From Tolypocladium sp. Sup5 PDA-1 (lineage: Eukaryota; Ascomycota; Sordariomycetes; Hypocreales; Ophiocordycipitaceae), in contig JPHH03000014.1 in the NCBI GenBank assembly GCA_000750105.3, positions 62,001 to 126,000 of the forward strand: 64,000 nucleotides of DNA, given 5' to 3'. The notes under the pieces are model-generated. The model worked only from the letters and a program-made list of their open reading frames with translations, was not told where the DNA came from and did not search any database. Every line of letters begins with the position of its first letter. Position 1 is the stretch's first letter. Positions 51,749 through 62,923 of this stretch are shown piece by piece. A program made the translations under genes and the position numbers.

Positions 51749-53591
51749 ATGTTGGCACGTCGACACGATGCGCGAACAACCCTCGCAAGGCTGGCCCGGG
51801 CCCAGTACGCCCGCGCAATGGCGACCGCAGCGGTGAAGGCGCCATCGATGCTGGCCGTCACGAGCGACGTCGCGCGACAGCTCGACAAGACGGGGGTGTG
51901 GAAGCGGACGGGCGGGCGCAAGAAGGCCAGTGCCGTCCGCGCGGTAGAACCGCGCAGGGTGAACATTGTGAGCGACGGCCTCTGCGGTATGCTTCCCCGG
52001 CACCCTTGTTGGAAGACTTGCGGACTGACTTGGGTTAGACGACGTGATCAGGTATCTGGCACCGTCGCTCGAGCGACACAGAGGATGTGATCTGATCGAC
52101 CTGAATCCCGGAGCAGGCGTTTGGAGCCGAAAGCTGCACGACTTTCTCGAGCCACGGAAGCACGTCATGATGGACCTCGACGCCGAGTTGTACCGCCCGT
52201 TCCTGTCCGGCCTCGTCTCCAAGAACAACGTCGAGCTGATACCCAAGTCCGGCCTCGTATGGAAGGACCTCCTGGAGATGATCCGCAGCAAGCTCTCAGA
52301 CCAGCACGAGACGGAGCCCGGCGCCTCTCCCACGCGCAACGACACGCTGCTCGTCACGGCCAATCTCTCCATGTTCCCCAAGAAAGCCTTCCATGGATTC
52401 GACAGCATCAGCACCATGGTCATGTACCAGCTCATGTCGAGCATCCGCACGTCGTCGCTATTCCAGAGATACGGGCTGGTGCGCATGCTCGTCTGGGTCA
52501 ACGACGAGGACAAGCGGAGGCTGCTCCCTCGCGCCATCAACCGGCGCAAGCGCAGCGCCTTCGAGGCGGAGCTCTCGTGTGAATGGATCCATGAGGTTGC
52601 CGGACAGGACACCGAGGTCGAGGACCGTAATGCGCTGCGCGACGAGTGGATCAATATGGAGTCGGGGTACAAGACCCTGGAGCGGATGGCGGTGCAGGGG
52701 TTGACGATGCCCTCCGGGAGAGAGCCCAAGGCATACACAACACTGAAAGCCGAGCCGGCTCTGCTGGGGCACAAGCTGGCAGGCGCTCGTCCGCCGACGT
52801 TGACGCGCCCCTTCAAGCAGGAGCTGGAAGATCTCGAGCGAGAGCTGGGCCGAGGCAAGTCAAAGGAGGCCTCGAAGCGACTGAAGGCGCTGCGGCACCG
52901 AGAAAAGTACGACCAAGAAGACGCGCTCACATATCTCGACCTCCTGCAGGAGCACGAAGCCGTGTCACGACTCGCGGCCTCGTCGCCTGGCGAGTTTGAG
53001 CGAGCCAACGCGGCGTGGAACGAGCGAATCGACAACCTCAAGAAGAACGCGCGCAACGAGTTCAACGGCCTCAGGGACAGCTACCACCTCTTCCGCCAGG
53101 ACCCCCCCGCGCTGCTCTGGGACCGACGCGCCTACGAGCCCCTCTCCGCGCGCGCCGACGAGTTCTTCCCCAACGCGCCGACCGCGCTCCTCGACATCCA
53201 GCCCAAGGCCATGCGCTCTCTCTTCCGGCAGCACGGCCCGGCCAGCACGCGCTCCGGCGACATGTCCGAGGTGATGCTGCGCTTCTGGTTCCACCACACG
53301 CTGCTGCCCGTCCCCAAGGCCATGGAGGGCCTCTGGGGCGGCTTCGGCGACCTCGTCGGCGCGTGCCCCGGCGTGCGGGACCCACGAAGGGGCGGCACAC
53401 CGCTGACGGGCCACGGCGCGCTGACGGTGCGGTCCATGAACGAGGAGCAGTGGGCCGAGATCCTGCAGGCGTGGATGGAGTGGCCCTTTCGGCCGACGTA
53501 CGCGCAGATGCTGGGCCGGCTGGTGGAGGAGGCGGACGCGGACGGCGACGATGAGGACACCAGGCCTGGCGCGGCAGGGCTGGCGTTCTGA
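51749..53591 (+). CDS. Mitochondrial transcription factor B-like protein (rRNA dimethylase fold)
   Basis: Two exons, 51749..51986 and 52039..53591, give 596 residues. The intron is 52 nt. The N-terminal 35 residues are Arg/Ala-rich without acids (LARRHDARTTLARLARAQYA), a likely mitochondrial presequence. From about 75 comes DVIRYLAPSLERH, then LIDLNPGAGVWSRKLHDFL, the S-adenosylmethionine-binding strand and loop of the KsgA/Dim1 fold, then VMMDLDAELYRPFL. The rest is long and Arg-rich and includes RFWFHHTLLPV. The pattern fits the fungal relatives of Mtf1/TFB, which partner mitochondrial RNA polymerase. I would expect transcription-factor rather than methylase activity because the catalytic NLPY-type motif is not obvious (TANLSMFP sits in its place); this is inference. 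Confidence 0.8.
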
Positions 53592-53946
53592 GGCGTGTAC
53601 TACGTACGAACACTTGCACACGTGTACGATTAGGACGGAGCCGTCTCGTTTTCAGGGGAGCTATATGGGACAAGTGTAAAGTATGCATTGATAAATGGCG
53701 TTCAGAGTCTTAACAGAGTTGTCAACGGCCGCCCGGCGCGTGATGTGTCTGAAAGTATATCAGCCACGGCGGGCTTTAAAAGGGTTTCTCTCGCCATCCA
53801 TGGCCACAAATGAATTCTATCCTCTTTCATATGCAGAGAGACGCGTACACAGAAAGTCGCGAGCAGAAAACCCCCTCGTTGAATCCAGGCCATCGTCGAA
53901 CTTCATCCACGTCTGATAGCCAACACCAACAACCACAGTCGCAGCC
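53592..53946. other. Upstream region of the secreted-protein gene
   Basis: About 355 nt. A TTTAAAAG element near 53775 lies about 170 nt before the next start codon and may act as a TATA-like box. No gene is seen. Confidence 0.3.
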
Positions 53947-54830
53947 ATGAAGAAAAACATCTTCCTTCCCACCCTCACCCTCGCTCTCACCCTCCTCACC
54001 CCCCTCGTCCCCGCCAACTTCCTCGACAGCTCCGGCTGGACCAACGAGTTGTGGTTCAACCTCGACCCGAAAACCGACACCATCATTCGCGTCGCCGCCA
54101 TCAGCGAGGCCTGGCCCCTCGACATGGCCCCCTGGGACTTCGTCGAGGCCGTCGTGAACGCGTCCTGCACCGACCGCGGGTGCTTCCACCCTAATCTCAA
54201 GGTCCCCGCGCACATCCTCCTCCAGGATGACTCCGAGCCCGTGCCCACCGAGGTTACGCTGGCCGTCGAGGGCGTCTTCGACCCTCTCAGGGAGTGCTGC
54301 ACGCGACACAACATGGTGCGCATGATGGGCTTGATACTCAAGGAGATGTACGACCCGACCAAGACGGAGTTTCTCTTCTACGAGAGCACCAACCCGGAGA
54401 CGAACCAGACTTTCAAAGGTGCCCCTTTCCCCCTTTTGCCAGCCCTCCTATGCCGTATGCCCCCCCTCGACACAACAGCTAAAACGTAAATGTAGAATAC
54501 CTCCCCATCTACACGGCACCCAAGGCCCTCGGCGTCGGCGTCGGCTTCCGCCTTCACGAGAAGAAAAACATGTGGCTCTCCATCAGGATCGACAGCCCCT
54601 CGCAGCGCCAGCGAATCAACAACGAGTGCGACCGTTTCCTCGAGATTCGCCACAGACTCTCCGGCAAGTTCAAGACGCAGCTGGGCTACGGAAGGCGCAG
54701 GATGGGTTACGTCGAGTGCCTGTGGCCGGGACTCACTAAGGCACCATCCTTCCCCCAACACTATAGAAGCCCTGCGGTACGTACTATCTGGAAGGCGGCA
54801 AAGGAGAAGATGAAGAAAACTAGGGGTTAG
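53947..54830 (+). CDS. Secreted protein of unknown function
   Basis: Two exons, 53947..54418 and 54496..54830, give 268 residues. The first 23 residues (MKKNIFLPTLTLALTLLTPL...) form a strong signal peptide. The mature part has two potential N-glycosylation sites (NASC and NQTF) and six or so cysteines, including CTDRGC and ECCTRHN in the first exon and CDRF and VECLW in the second, so disulfides are likely. No domain is recognised. Near the end, a GTACGT at 54777 could be a third exon's donor, so the last 18 residues (Lys-rich) are uncertain. The sequence just downstream is a purine-rich simple repeat. Confidence 0.68.
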
Positions 54831-54831
54831 G

Positions 54832-54920
54832 AGAAGTTGGGCAAGGAAAAGGAGAAGGACAAGGAGAGAAAGGAGAAGGAGGAGAAGGAGAAGGGGGAGA
54901 AGGAGGAGGAGAAGGGTGGT
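54832..54920. repeat. Purine-rich AAGGAG/GGAGAA tract
   Basis: About 85 nt made almost only of A and G, with GGAGAAGGA-type iterations, directly after the stop codon of the secreted-protein gene. Confidence 0.85.
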
Positions 54921-55328
54921 GAGGGTACCGGGGGCGATGACGGTAATGCATAGGAAGATGCGTTTACGGACGCCAGGATAGTAAGAGGAAACTCTCACAA
55001 GCACAGACAAACCAAACAGAAAACAGATTGAGACACGTTTAATATTCCCTTCACAGTATAGCGTTCCATGACTTTAAGAGGCGGCTTCCCGCCGCCCCTA
55101 TCCATGATTCATTTTTCATCCTCCGCAATCCCCCTCTTACAAGAAGAAAACATGAAGAAAGGAAGAAAATAGCAAGAGCAAGGTACCTGCCCATCCGTAT
55201 TCGCTGATATAAAACAAAAGAAGAATAAAAAGAAAGAGAGGCACGCCCAAACGCCGCCGCCGCCGGGTCCGTATCCAAGTAACCCATGCCACCCGTACAT
55301 ACCTTCCTTGACTCGTCCCAAAGACACA
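54921..55328. other. Spacer between convergent secreted-protein and GT90 genes
   Basis: About 400 nt holding both 3' flanks. AAAAGAAAGAAAG-type stretches near 55210-55240 lie just after the GT90 stop. No gene is seen. Confidence 0.3.
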
Positions 55329-57437
55329 CTACCACCAACCCGTCCACGTCTTCTCCAGCGACGGGTCCTTGAGCACGTCGTCGACCCACCCCATCGTCTC
55401 CCTGCGGTCGTCGACGACGCGCGCGTACTCGAGAAGCAGCCGCAGCACGTAGACGAGCATGTCCTCCTTGCGCAGCACCTGCTCCGACCATTCCTTGCCC
55501 TCGGCGGCAATCTTCTCGGCCGCGTGGTCGTGGCCATTGCGGCCCTGATACCCGAGGAAGTACTCCATGATGCCGTAGTAGTCGGAGAAGCGGTTGTCCA
55601 TGGGCACAAAGTGCTTCCAAGGCACGAGCCGGCTGTCGTGCCACTCGCGCCAAATGGTGGCCTTGACGGGCAGCGACGTCGATCGCAGGAAGCCCAGGTA
55701 CCGTCCCGAGAAGGAGTTGCCGTCAATGTCCGGCAGGAACTTGGAGCTAAACTGCTCCGCCATCTTGAGGCCCTCGATGGGGTGGAAGTAAAAGTCGGTG
55801 TAGTTGCACATGCCGTCCTGGGGCGGGTCGCACGAGAGGTCGATAAAGCCGACGTCCGACCACTCCTTGACCCATTCGCCGAGCTTGTGGTCCTTTTGCG
55901 GGTGCACGCCGTACTGATCCTCGGCCAGGGCAAAGTTCTCGGGCTTCTCCTCGCCCGACTCGACCAGCGACACCTTGGTCCCATTGCCCATGGCGACGAA
56001 GCGATGGCGCTGGAAGCCTCGCCAGTTGTTCTCGCGGTTCAAGCCCCCGGTGGCGACGCCGCGCCAGATGGCCGTGTTGAGCTTCTCGGCCCAGGGAACG
56101 CCGTGGTCGTCGCCGCCGGTGAAGCGCTCCTCCTCGTTCCAGTACATGGGCGCCGGCAGGAGGATTTCGTTGTTCACCGTCAGCTTGGAGCCGCCAAACA
56201 TGGGGAACATGGATTTGGTCGCCGAGACGGAAAGGGGCTCGATGAGGATGCCCTCGAGGCCCTGCAGGTCGGGCTGGTGGCACAGCTCGTTGGACATGGT
56301 GTAGTTGGAGACGTAGCCCTTGTAGAGATGGGGCCTGGCGTGCTTGGTGCTGATCGAGGGACGGTCGGCGAACGACTCTTGCACCGCAGTCTTGCGGGCC
56401 GGGCTGTTTGGGGGGCAGCCGCGGCGAGCGATGGGCCAGTACGGCTCTAGAATGAATTGTCAGTTGTCGAACTCTGGCAAATTTGGGACGCATGTTCGAT
56501 ACGTACTCGTCGTTTCCCACTCCTTGGAGGACGCCTCTCCACTCAACTCGTCCTTCCTGGGCTCCGGGAGCTTCCGGAACTGGGTCATGACCGTCTTGGC
56601 CTTGGGCAGCTTGACCGTCTTGGCCGCCTTGGTCATGTAGCCGTTGATATCCTCCCATGGGACCACCAGTCTGGGCTCGTCCATGGCGTTGAGCGCGAGA
56701 TCCATATCGGGGAGATATTGCTCAATCTCCTTGACCATGTTGAGCCAGATCTTGGTCCAAAACCAATCGGACCCGGACGTGGCGTTGCCGTCTCGGACAT
56801 TGATGGTCATCTCAAACTGGCTCGCCTCCCGCCGCAGCAGGAGAGCATCGAGGCCCCAGAAAGGCTCGATGTCATGGTGGATCTGGTCGAAGAAGTCCTC
56901 GATGACGATGGCGCTGTGCGAGCGGGCAAACTCGAACCACTTGTCGAAGCCGGGGGGCGGGTGGCGGCCGCGGCGCTTGCGGTAGGCCTGGGCGGCCTGC
57001 TGGACCGTCTTGGACTCCTTGGAGGTGAGCTCGGCAAAGTGGTGCTGTGCGTCGTATATCAGCTTGTCGATGGGGTGGTGGCTCTTGTCGTGGCTGCCCG
57101 ACGAGGGCGTCTGGGGAAAAGCGCCCTTGTTCGTATCCTTGCTCCCCGTGTCGGGCTTCTTGTCCTGCGCCGGCCTGGGCTGGCTGGTGTCGCCCTTGGA
57201 CGGGCCACCGGGCCTCGACGCTGGTTTCTCGTGTTCGGTGCCGCCCACGTGTGTGCCCCCAGGCTGCGTGGGCGTGTCAGGCAGTGGGCGGTTCAGGGTC
57301 GAGGTGCTGGGGTAGGCGTCGCGCGAGCTGTGGTTGAAGGCGTAGAGCGCGAGCAGGAAGACGATGGCCACGATGCCGTACCTGACGAAGCCCGACGGCC
57401 GCCGAGGAAAGGGGCCGGGCGCCAGCATCTTGACCAT
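55329..57437 (-). CDS. GT90 family glycosyltransferase (CAP10-like), type II membrane protein
   Basis: Two exons, 57437..56507 and 56446..55329, give 682 residues. A short cytosolic N terminus is followed by one membrane helix (about 18-34, FVRYGIVAIVFLLALYA), then a Pro/Ser/Thr/Lys-rich stem of about 100 residues, as in Golgi type II glycosyltransferases. The catalytic region starts about 145 (IDKLIYDAQHHFAELTSKES) and has the CAP10/GT90 blocks: HDIEPFWGLDA, WRGVATGG in LNTAIWRGVATGG, WRGFQRHRFVA, and FLPDIDGNSFSGRYLGFLRS, and ends WVDDVLKDPSLEKTWTGWW. Known: family members transfer xylose or glucose; Cryptococcus Cap10 works in capsule synthesis and Cxt1 is a xylosyltransferase. Donor and acceptor for this one are unknown. 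All main blocks look intact. Confidence 0.92.
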
Positions 57438-59365
57438 TTTGGCCGCGTAGCTGATGCCGCAGGCGGCGGCTTGGTCCCTGCGTGGGAGGTATTCGTAGAG
57501 GCGGTCGTGGGGAGAACGGGCGATTCGATTCGGGCGACGGCGCGGAGAGGAGCGGGGAGGATTATGGCGCGATAGTCTTGCAGGGTCCCTTCAGAGGCCG
57601 CTCGGCAGGACGGACTTTACAAATGATTCGAGGGGAGAAACGGGCTCCTATTCGAAGATTGGAGCGGCGCGCGACGGGCGGAATTGAGTTGCTGCAGTAT
57701 GTGGGAGGACGAAAGAGCGAGAGCCTGCAGGGCGTCGATCGGAATGCGGGTTCACAGGCAGCCTCCACGGTCAGCACATGTTAGTCGCATGCGAGTAGGA
57801 AGGCGCGCGAGGATGTCGAGGAAGGGGGACCTGGGCCGGTGTTTGAAGCTCCGCAGGCAAGGCGTGGGTTTACAAGTACGGAGAAGGAGAAGGAAGGAAA
57901 GTCGAGCGTGGTGAGGGCAAAGGCCGGGGTGAGATGTGCAGATCTGGCATCGGACAGGGTGGGATGGGATGGGATGGATTCGAGGCTCAGCCATGGGATC
58001 TACGAAGTACTAGTCCGTAGCAAGCACAGCTACGAGAAATAGTGGAACACCTGGCTGCTGATGGTTGATGCTCAATGACCGGCCCGGTGGAAATTTGCTA
58101 GGCGGCCGATGGTCCCCTGCAGGCTGGTGGAGGGCGGGATATCCGAGGCATTGGATTGGATTGGATCAGGCGTCGGTGCGTCAGCTCCCCTGGCACAGGG
58201 TGCTCGAAGCATAACTGGATTCGTACGAGGTATCCGTACGAGTACATGCGAGAATCACAGCACAATAAACTCCTGTTCAAGCCCCTGAGGTGCTTCTTAC
58301 GGAGGGCTTCACGCGTCCGCAGTGGTGGTGGAGATTTAATGTTCATTATTGTCACGAGGCGCGGTGCTAGGCCAAGCCCAGCTTGCAGCCCCCGTACAGG
58401 GACCCCAGTCCGCGTAATGACCAGCTGCTGGCGCTGACGCCCCCTGAACAACTCGGAAGAGAAATACGGACTACGGACTAACTGACCAAACTCCCTGCAG
58501 AAAGGGGTTCTGCAGCGGGTACTTCGTACGAAGCGGCCAACAGAGACTCTCAGAGGTCTGAGAGTCAAGGTGATAATTAGTGGCAGAAGATTGGAGACAT
58601 GGACCAGGGGCGACTCGCGTTTGCATTGCTCGCAGAGGATCCTCGATTCCATTCCTGATCTCCCGCCAAACGTGACATGCTGCTCGAGGTGCTGCCATGG
58701 ACTTCACCCAGTCTGGGCCAGTCCGAGGCTGATGGATCGGATGGGACGGGTTTCAACACCAGGCCCCTAGTATTTCTGCTGCCGCCCGCCCCCTGTTCGT
58801 TCGCATGGCGTCCAATGACACGTCTCTTTCCCAATTCCTGTTGCACGCACGTCTCTGACTGTCACGCTGACATGTTCGTCCCGTCTGCAAACGAGCTGCG
58901 GATGAGTTACGATATACGGAGTTGCGATAATTGGTTTGCGATTGATGGAGGCGCGGGACGGGAACCTCTCTGCGTGGCGCAAAGCATCGCTCTCGCACGC
59001 CAAGTTGAACGACAAAGTCCAGGTGCCCGTGCCTCCACGCAGTAACCACGCTGCTGGCGAAAGGAAGCCCCACTGTGCAAGGAACTGCTGATGGAAGGAG
59101 GGTTGGAGGGGTCGCATCGAACATGATGCTCCCGCCCCCACGGGCCACTGGTGATGCCGAGCTTGTCGCGTCTGTTTTCAAAGCTGCTTCACCACACGCA
59201 CATGCTCGACTTGCCGCGACAACCGTCCCCAGCCATTGCCGCATCGACATCGTCTGGATTCATGGCTAGAGCCTCTCCGTTATAGTCGTCGACTTTTCTC
59301 CTCCTGCTCACGGCAACCCCGTCCTTCCAGGCCGCGCCCTCCAAGACGCGCCTCCCTCACCCATC
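57438..59365. other. Divergent promoter region of GT90 and Spc34 genes
   Basis: About 1.9 kb. It contains GGGATGGGATGGGATGG near 57961, TTGGATTGGATTGGATC near 58151, and several TACGGACTA or TACTTCGTACGAAG motifs (58003, 58226, 58461, 58520). No ORF with coding character is seen. Confidence 0.35.
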
Positions 59366-60204
59366 ATGTCTCTCCTCTCCGCCCACCTCGACCAAATCTC
59401 CTACTCCTGCCAGGGCATCGACGCCCTCCCGTAAGCTCCTCCCACAATCCAATGTCTAGCATGTATCGATTGATCCCGTTGAACCCCGCTGACAAGCCGA
59501 CCCTCAGCTTCCCTCCGCCCAAAATCTTCACCAACGCCCTCCTCTCCAACCACGATATCACATCCCTCATCCGCGACACCGAGGCTCACGAGCGCGCCCT
59601 CTTCTCCGTCCCGCTCCCTCCGCCGCCGCCCTCCACATCCCTCCGCAGCGTCGCCGAGTCGGACGCTGCCCCGGCCCCGAACCGCCGCCAGACTGTCTTC
59701 AACGTGGCCTCGGGCGAGGTGACGACGGGCCCGCCCACGCGCGCCGGCTCCTCGCAGCACCCCCGGCGCCACACCGCCGTTGCTGCCGTCCTGGGCGGCG
59801 AGATGCACGAGCAGCTGCGCCGGGGCGAGCGCCGGGGAGACCTGGACGTCGAGGTACTCCTCCGCGGCGCCGAGAAGCTGTGCGGCGTGTACGAGCTGCC
59901 CGGCGCGCGCGAGCGCATCGCCGCGCTGCGCGGCAGGTTCCGCAACGGCAAGAACACGACGGCGTACTACGAGGCGAAAGTGGCGGGCCAGGCGGAGCAG
60001 CTGGCCAGCATGAACAAGGGCTGGATGGATGACGATGAGGACGAAGAAGAAGAAGAAGAGCCTGAGGATGAGAGCCAGCAGTGGACTGAGGACGACTTGC
60101 GCAGAGAGGAGGAGGAGGCGAGGGAGATGGAGGCCAAGAAGAAAGAGTTGCAGGCACGACTGCGGGCGATGGAGAAGGACCTTGGAGGATTGATGAATAT
60201 GTGA
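59366..60204 (+). CDS. SPC34: DASH complex subunit Spc34
   Basis: Exons 59366..59430 and 59508..60204 give 253 residues. The 77 nt intron is needed to join MSLLSAHLDQISYSCQGIDAL to FPPPKIFTNALL, the known N terminus of fungal Spc34. Next come SLIRDTEAHERALFSVP, a disordered Ser/Pro stretch, then ELPGARERIAALRGRFRN and a long charged coiled coil with a run of acids (about 208-226) and the MEKDL ending. Role: Spc34 is one of ten subunits of the DASH/Dam1 complex, which forms rings or patches on kinetochore microtubules and helps hold sister kinetochores to the spindle; it is a phosphorylation target of Aurora B in yeast. Confidence 0.93.
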
Positions 60205-60237
60205 CGGACCACTACTATGATACCCTACGACAGACGT

Positions 60238-60957
60238 TTACGACACACAAGTGCCACCGAGGTCGCATACTTGGCCCGTTTTGGTCAAAACGGCCCCCTC
60301 GTCCGCCGCCTCCTTGGCCCTCACGAGCTGCTCCAAAAAGCCAGACACGTCCTCGGCGCCATCAACCTCATACCTGCCATTGATGATAAACTTGGGCACG
60401 CCCTTGACGCCCATCCTCTCCGCCTCGGCAACCTCCCGATCAACCTCGTCGCCCCCCTCGCCTTCCTCCAGCCACCTCCTCGCCTCCTCCTTATCAACAC
60501 CTGCCGTCTCCGCCGCCGCCGCCAGGTCCTCCCAGCTCGTAATATCCCCCCCTCGCTCAAAGAACATGGCCATCACCTCCCCCATGATCCTATCCGCGAC
60601 CTCCAGTCCCTTGCGCATCCCCAGCTGCACCACGCGGTGCGAGTCGCGCGAGTCCCCGATGCGGCCCGCGAAGCTGAAGTCGAAGCCCTCCTGTGCGCCC
60701 AGCTGCGCCATGCGCGCCTGCTTGGCCGGCAGGCGGTCCGCGCCGAACCGCGCCGCCGCAACGTCTCGCACCGGCACCGATCCGGCCCGCGGGTTGCGGT
60801 CCAGCAGGTACGCTTGCCAGCGGATGGTGACGGCCGTCGACGACCCGCCGGGGACGGTCTTGCGGAAGAGGCCGAGGGCGCGGTCGAGTCGTGTCTTGCC
60901 GAGGTAGCAAAAGGGGCAGACGGTGTCGGAGATGATGATGATATCCAGGGCAGACAT
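60238..60957 (-). CDS. DsbA-family thioredoxin-fold oxidoreductase (FrnE-like)
   Basis: One exon, 239 residues. The first strand IIIISDTVCPFCYLGKTRLDRAL carries the CPFC pair (Cys14 and Cys17) in the thioredoxin position. The all-helical insertion (about 70-150) and the cis-Pro strand GVKGVPKFIINGRYEVDGA follow, as in FrnE and 2-hydroxychromene-2-carboxylate isomerase-like proteins. No signal peptide, so cytosolic. Known: FrnE-type members act as disulfide isomerases or in polyketide metabolism; the substrate here is not predictable. It ends 33 nt past the stop codon of Spc34 on the opposite strand, so the two 3' ends nearly overlap. Confidence 0.93.
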   Translation of the reverse strand: MSALDIIIISDTVCPFCYLGKTRLDRALGLFRKTVPGGSSTAVTIRWQAYLLDRNPRAGSVPVRDVAAARFGADRLPAKQARMAQLGAQEGFDFSFAGRIGDSRDSHRVVQLGMRKGLEVADRIMGEVMAMFFERGGDITSWEDLAAAAETAGVDKEEARRWLEEGEGGDEVDREVAEAERMGVKGVPKFIINGRYEVDGAEDVSGFLEQLVRAKEAADEGAVLTKTGQVCDLGGTCVS

Positions 60958-61594
60958 TGTGCTTCACTGCGAGAAATTGGATGGTTGATGGAAGCGAGTT
61001 GAGCTTGAGAGCAAGATACGGTTGCGTAGATGTCGCAGCAGAGAGAGGCGGGGAGGTTTTACATATCCCTCGAGAGTTACATAAACGAAACCGGAAGAGA
61101 GGAATCAGAGAAATGCTTCTGCCTTGTGGGCTTTATAAGTCGTTGCGACGGCGTTGGTTCGATGTAGATATCTCGTCAGATTGAGTCGTCAGCTGGCGGA
61201 CTTCCGCCGTTTGCTGACAACTAGTTGCGGAACAACGTCAGGAAATCTGAAACACTCAACGAATTGAGCGAACTCCACGACCTAGTCCTAGAATCATTAA
61301 AGAAATGGAAACGATGTTACGCTGGCTCCTGCTTGTCATGTGTTGGCAATGCTAAGACGCTGTCGGCCTTGGAGCAGACGCCTTGCGGTCTCGTCACATT
61401 TGCGGTCGGTGTGGGTTCAGGATCCTCTGTGTAAAGTGTCTTGATACAAACTAATACATGCAGACTCTATCCATCTGCTATTTGAAACATCAATCGTTAC
61501 CCATCATTCATCACGAGATTGCTCTCTTGGGGTATCATAATCTAACATCTATCTGCCTGTCCTCAACGCCAGAAACACAAGACCCAAAACTCAC
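60958..61594. other. Intergenic between DsbA-like and RING genes
   Basis: About 637 nt: upstream DNA of the DsbA-like gene and the 3' flank of the RING gene. AT content rises after 61440. No gene is seen. Confidence 0.3.
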
Positions 61595-62923
61595 TCACCG
61601 TTTTGGAGGGCCACAAAGGTTAATAACCGGGCTAAAGATTCCAGCCCCTTGGCCGTCGTTATGACGGCCAGCACGAGGGCCGGCACCAGGAGGGATGGCA
61701 CCAAGAGGGATGGTACCGGGGTGGATAGTACCAGGGTGGACAGCACCACGTAGACTGCGGCCTCGAGGTCTTGCGCTGCGACTGGCAGCCGGAGCTGTAC
61801 GGCCATAGGGCTCGTATGCAGACGTGCTCGTCCTGTTCTCCGTCCTTGTAGCCTCAGGGCGAATAGGGTTGTGTCTGCGTCGATAGCGATCTATGTAGCG
61901 ACGGCTGGCATATCGATCGCGGCCACTGCGCGGCGGCACAGGGCTTTGATTACCTGAAGCGTCAGCTCCCTCGTCGGCTAGTCCTTCTCTCGGCTCGGGA
62001 GCATCGGCGTACTGCACTTCGCGGTCCCAATCTTCGAGGCTGTTATGAGGGCTGCGGAGAAAGGAGTGCAATTCGTGAAGCAAGAGCCTGGTGTTCTCGC
62101 GGCCCAAATGGGTCGTCAGATCATCCTCCAGGCTGCCGTCGCTGCCTCGTATCTCGAAATGCTGCAACAGCCGCAGGATATGGCCAAGAAGTCTCTCGAC
62201 GGTAACGGCTCTCTTTCGATCTCGAAAAGAGTAGATGCTTTCTCCCTGAAGAGGTACCAAATCGTCCGCGTCCGGGGTTGACAGCCAACCAAACACCCGA
62301 AGTTCTCGACGTAGAAATGTTCGCACACGCGCGTGCAGGTCGATGTCTCGGTTGAACATCTCTCGAGTCACCTCGCGGTATCCAGACATGGGGTTTGCAC
62401 CGACGTGCATGGAGTATCTCAGGAGGCGATAGACCTCGCGGCGAAATGCTAGGCCGGCTGGTTCGTCCGGACGGGGGGCAAGGAAACTACCAGGAGCAGG
62501 TCCAAACTGGAAGCTGCTTAGCGGTGATGGAGCATATCGGAGCGCAGGATTGGGGATTTGAGCGCTCAATCTGCTCGCTGCCGCTGGCGGCACGCCTGAA
62601 GGATAGTACTCGCGGGTTTTTTGTCGGCCGGCTGGTCCATGGACAACTCTCGAAACGGTCGCCTTGCACAGCGGGCATTGGGGGGTGATGTTAAGCCACT
62701 GGTTGATGCATGTGTAGTGATAGCATCGATGCTCGCAGGGTAACAACGTGCAAGGCTCGGTAGTCGCGTCGAGGCAAATGACGCAGTTGTCGCCTTGCTC
62801 GAGGCGTCTGAGCTGCTGGTCCTTCCGCCATGGCGGTGGCCGAACAGGATGTGGCGGCGGTGGCGAGACAGGATCGTAGCCCGGATCCCGTCCCGGTCCC
62901 GGACGCAGATTGTCCGGGTCCAT
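61595..62923 (-). CDS. RING-H2 domain protein with proline-rich ends
   Basis: One exon, 442 residues from ATG 62923. A Pro-rich N terminus is followed by a RING-H2 domain: Cys47 and Cys50, Cys63, His65, His69, Cys72, Cys83 and Cys86 (CVICLD ... CEHRCYH ... CPLC). A region with helical character about 180-340 (RREVYRLLRYSMHVGANP, VERLLGHILRLLQHFEIRG) recalls the part after the RING in Topors-like proteins, a tentative match. The C terminus is basic and carries short repeats of 5 residues such as HPGTI, PLGAI and PPGA, encoded by 15 nt units. Known: RING domains bring E2-ubiquitin to substrates. The cysteine and histidine spacing is intact, so E3 activity is expected; target and location are unknown. 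Confidence 0.87.
   Translation of the reverse strand: MDPDNLRPGPGRDPGYDPVSPPPPHPVRPPPWRKDQQLRRLEQGDNCVICLDATTEPCTLLPCEHRCYHYTCINQWLNITPQCPLCKATVSRVVHGPAGRQKTREYYPSGVPPAAASRLSAQIPNPALRYAPSPLSSFQFGPAPGSFLAPRPDEPAGLAFRREVYRLLRYSMHVGANPMSGYREVTREMFNRDIDLHARVRTFLRRELRVFGWLSTPDADDLVPLQGESIYSFRDRKRAVTVERLLGHILRLLQHFEIRGSDGSLEDDLTTHLGRENTRLLLHELHSFLRSPHNSLEDWDREVQYADAPEPREGLADEGADASGNQSPVPPRSGRDRYASRRYIDRYRRRHNPIRPEATRTENRTSTSAYEPYGRTAPAASRSARPRGRSLRGAVHPGTIHPGTIPLGAIPPGAGPRAGRHNDGQGAGIFSPVINLCGPPKR
61671..61750 (-). repeat. 15 nt coding repeats near the end of the RING gene
   Basis: About five imperfect copies of a 15 nt unit (reading ...GGATGGTACC... or similar on the plus strand) encode the pentapeptides (H/I)PGTI and (P/L)GAI. 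Lengths are multiples of three. Confidence 0.75.

Noticed and set aside
55308..57575. Two plus-strand frames of 372-380 codons opposite the GT90 gene
   Set aside because: They are antisense readings of conserved GT90 exons with low-complexity Val/Leu/Gly content.
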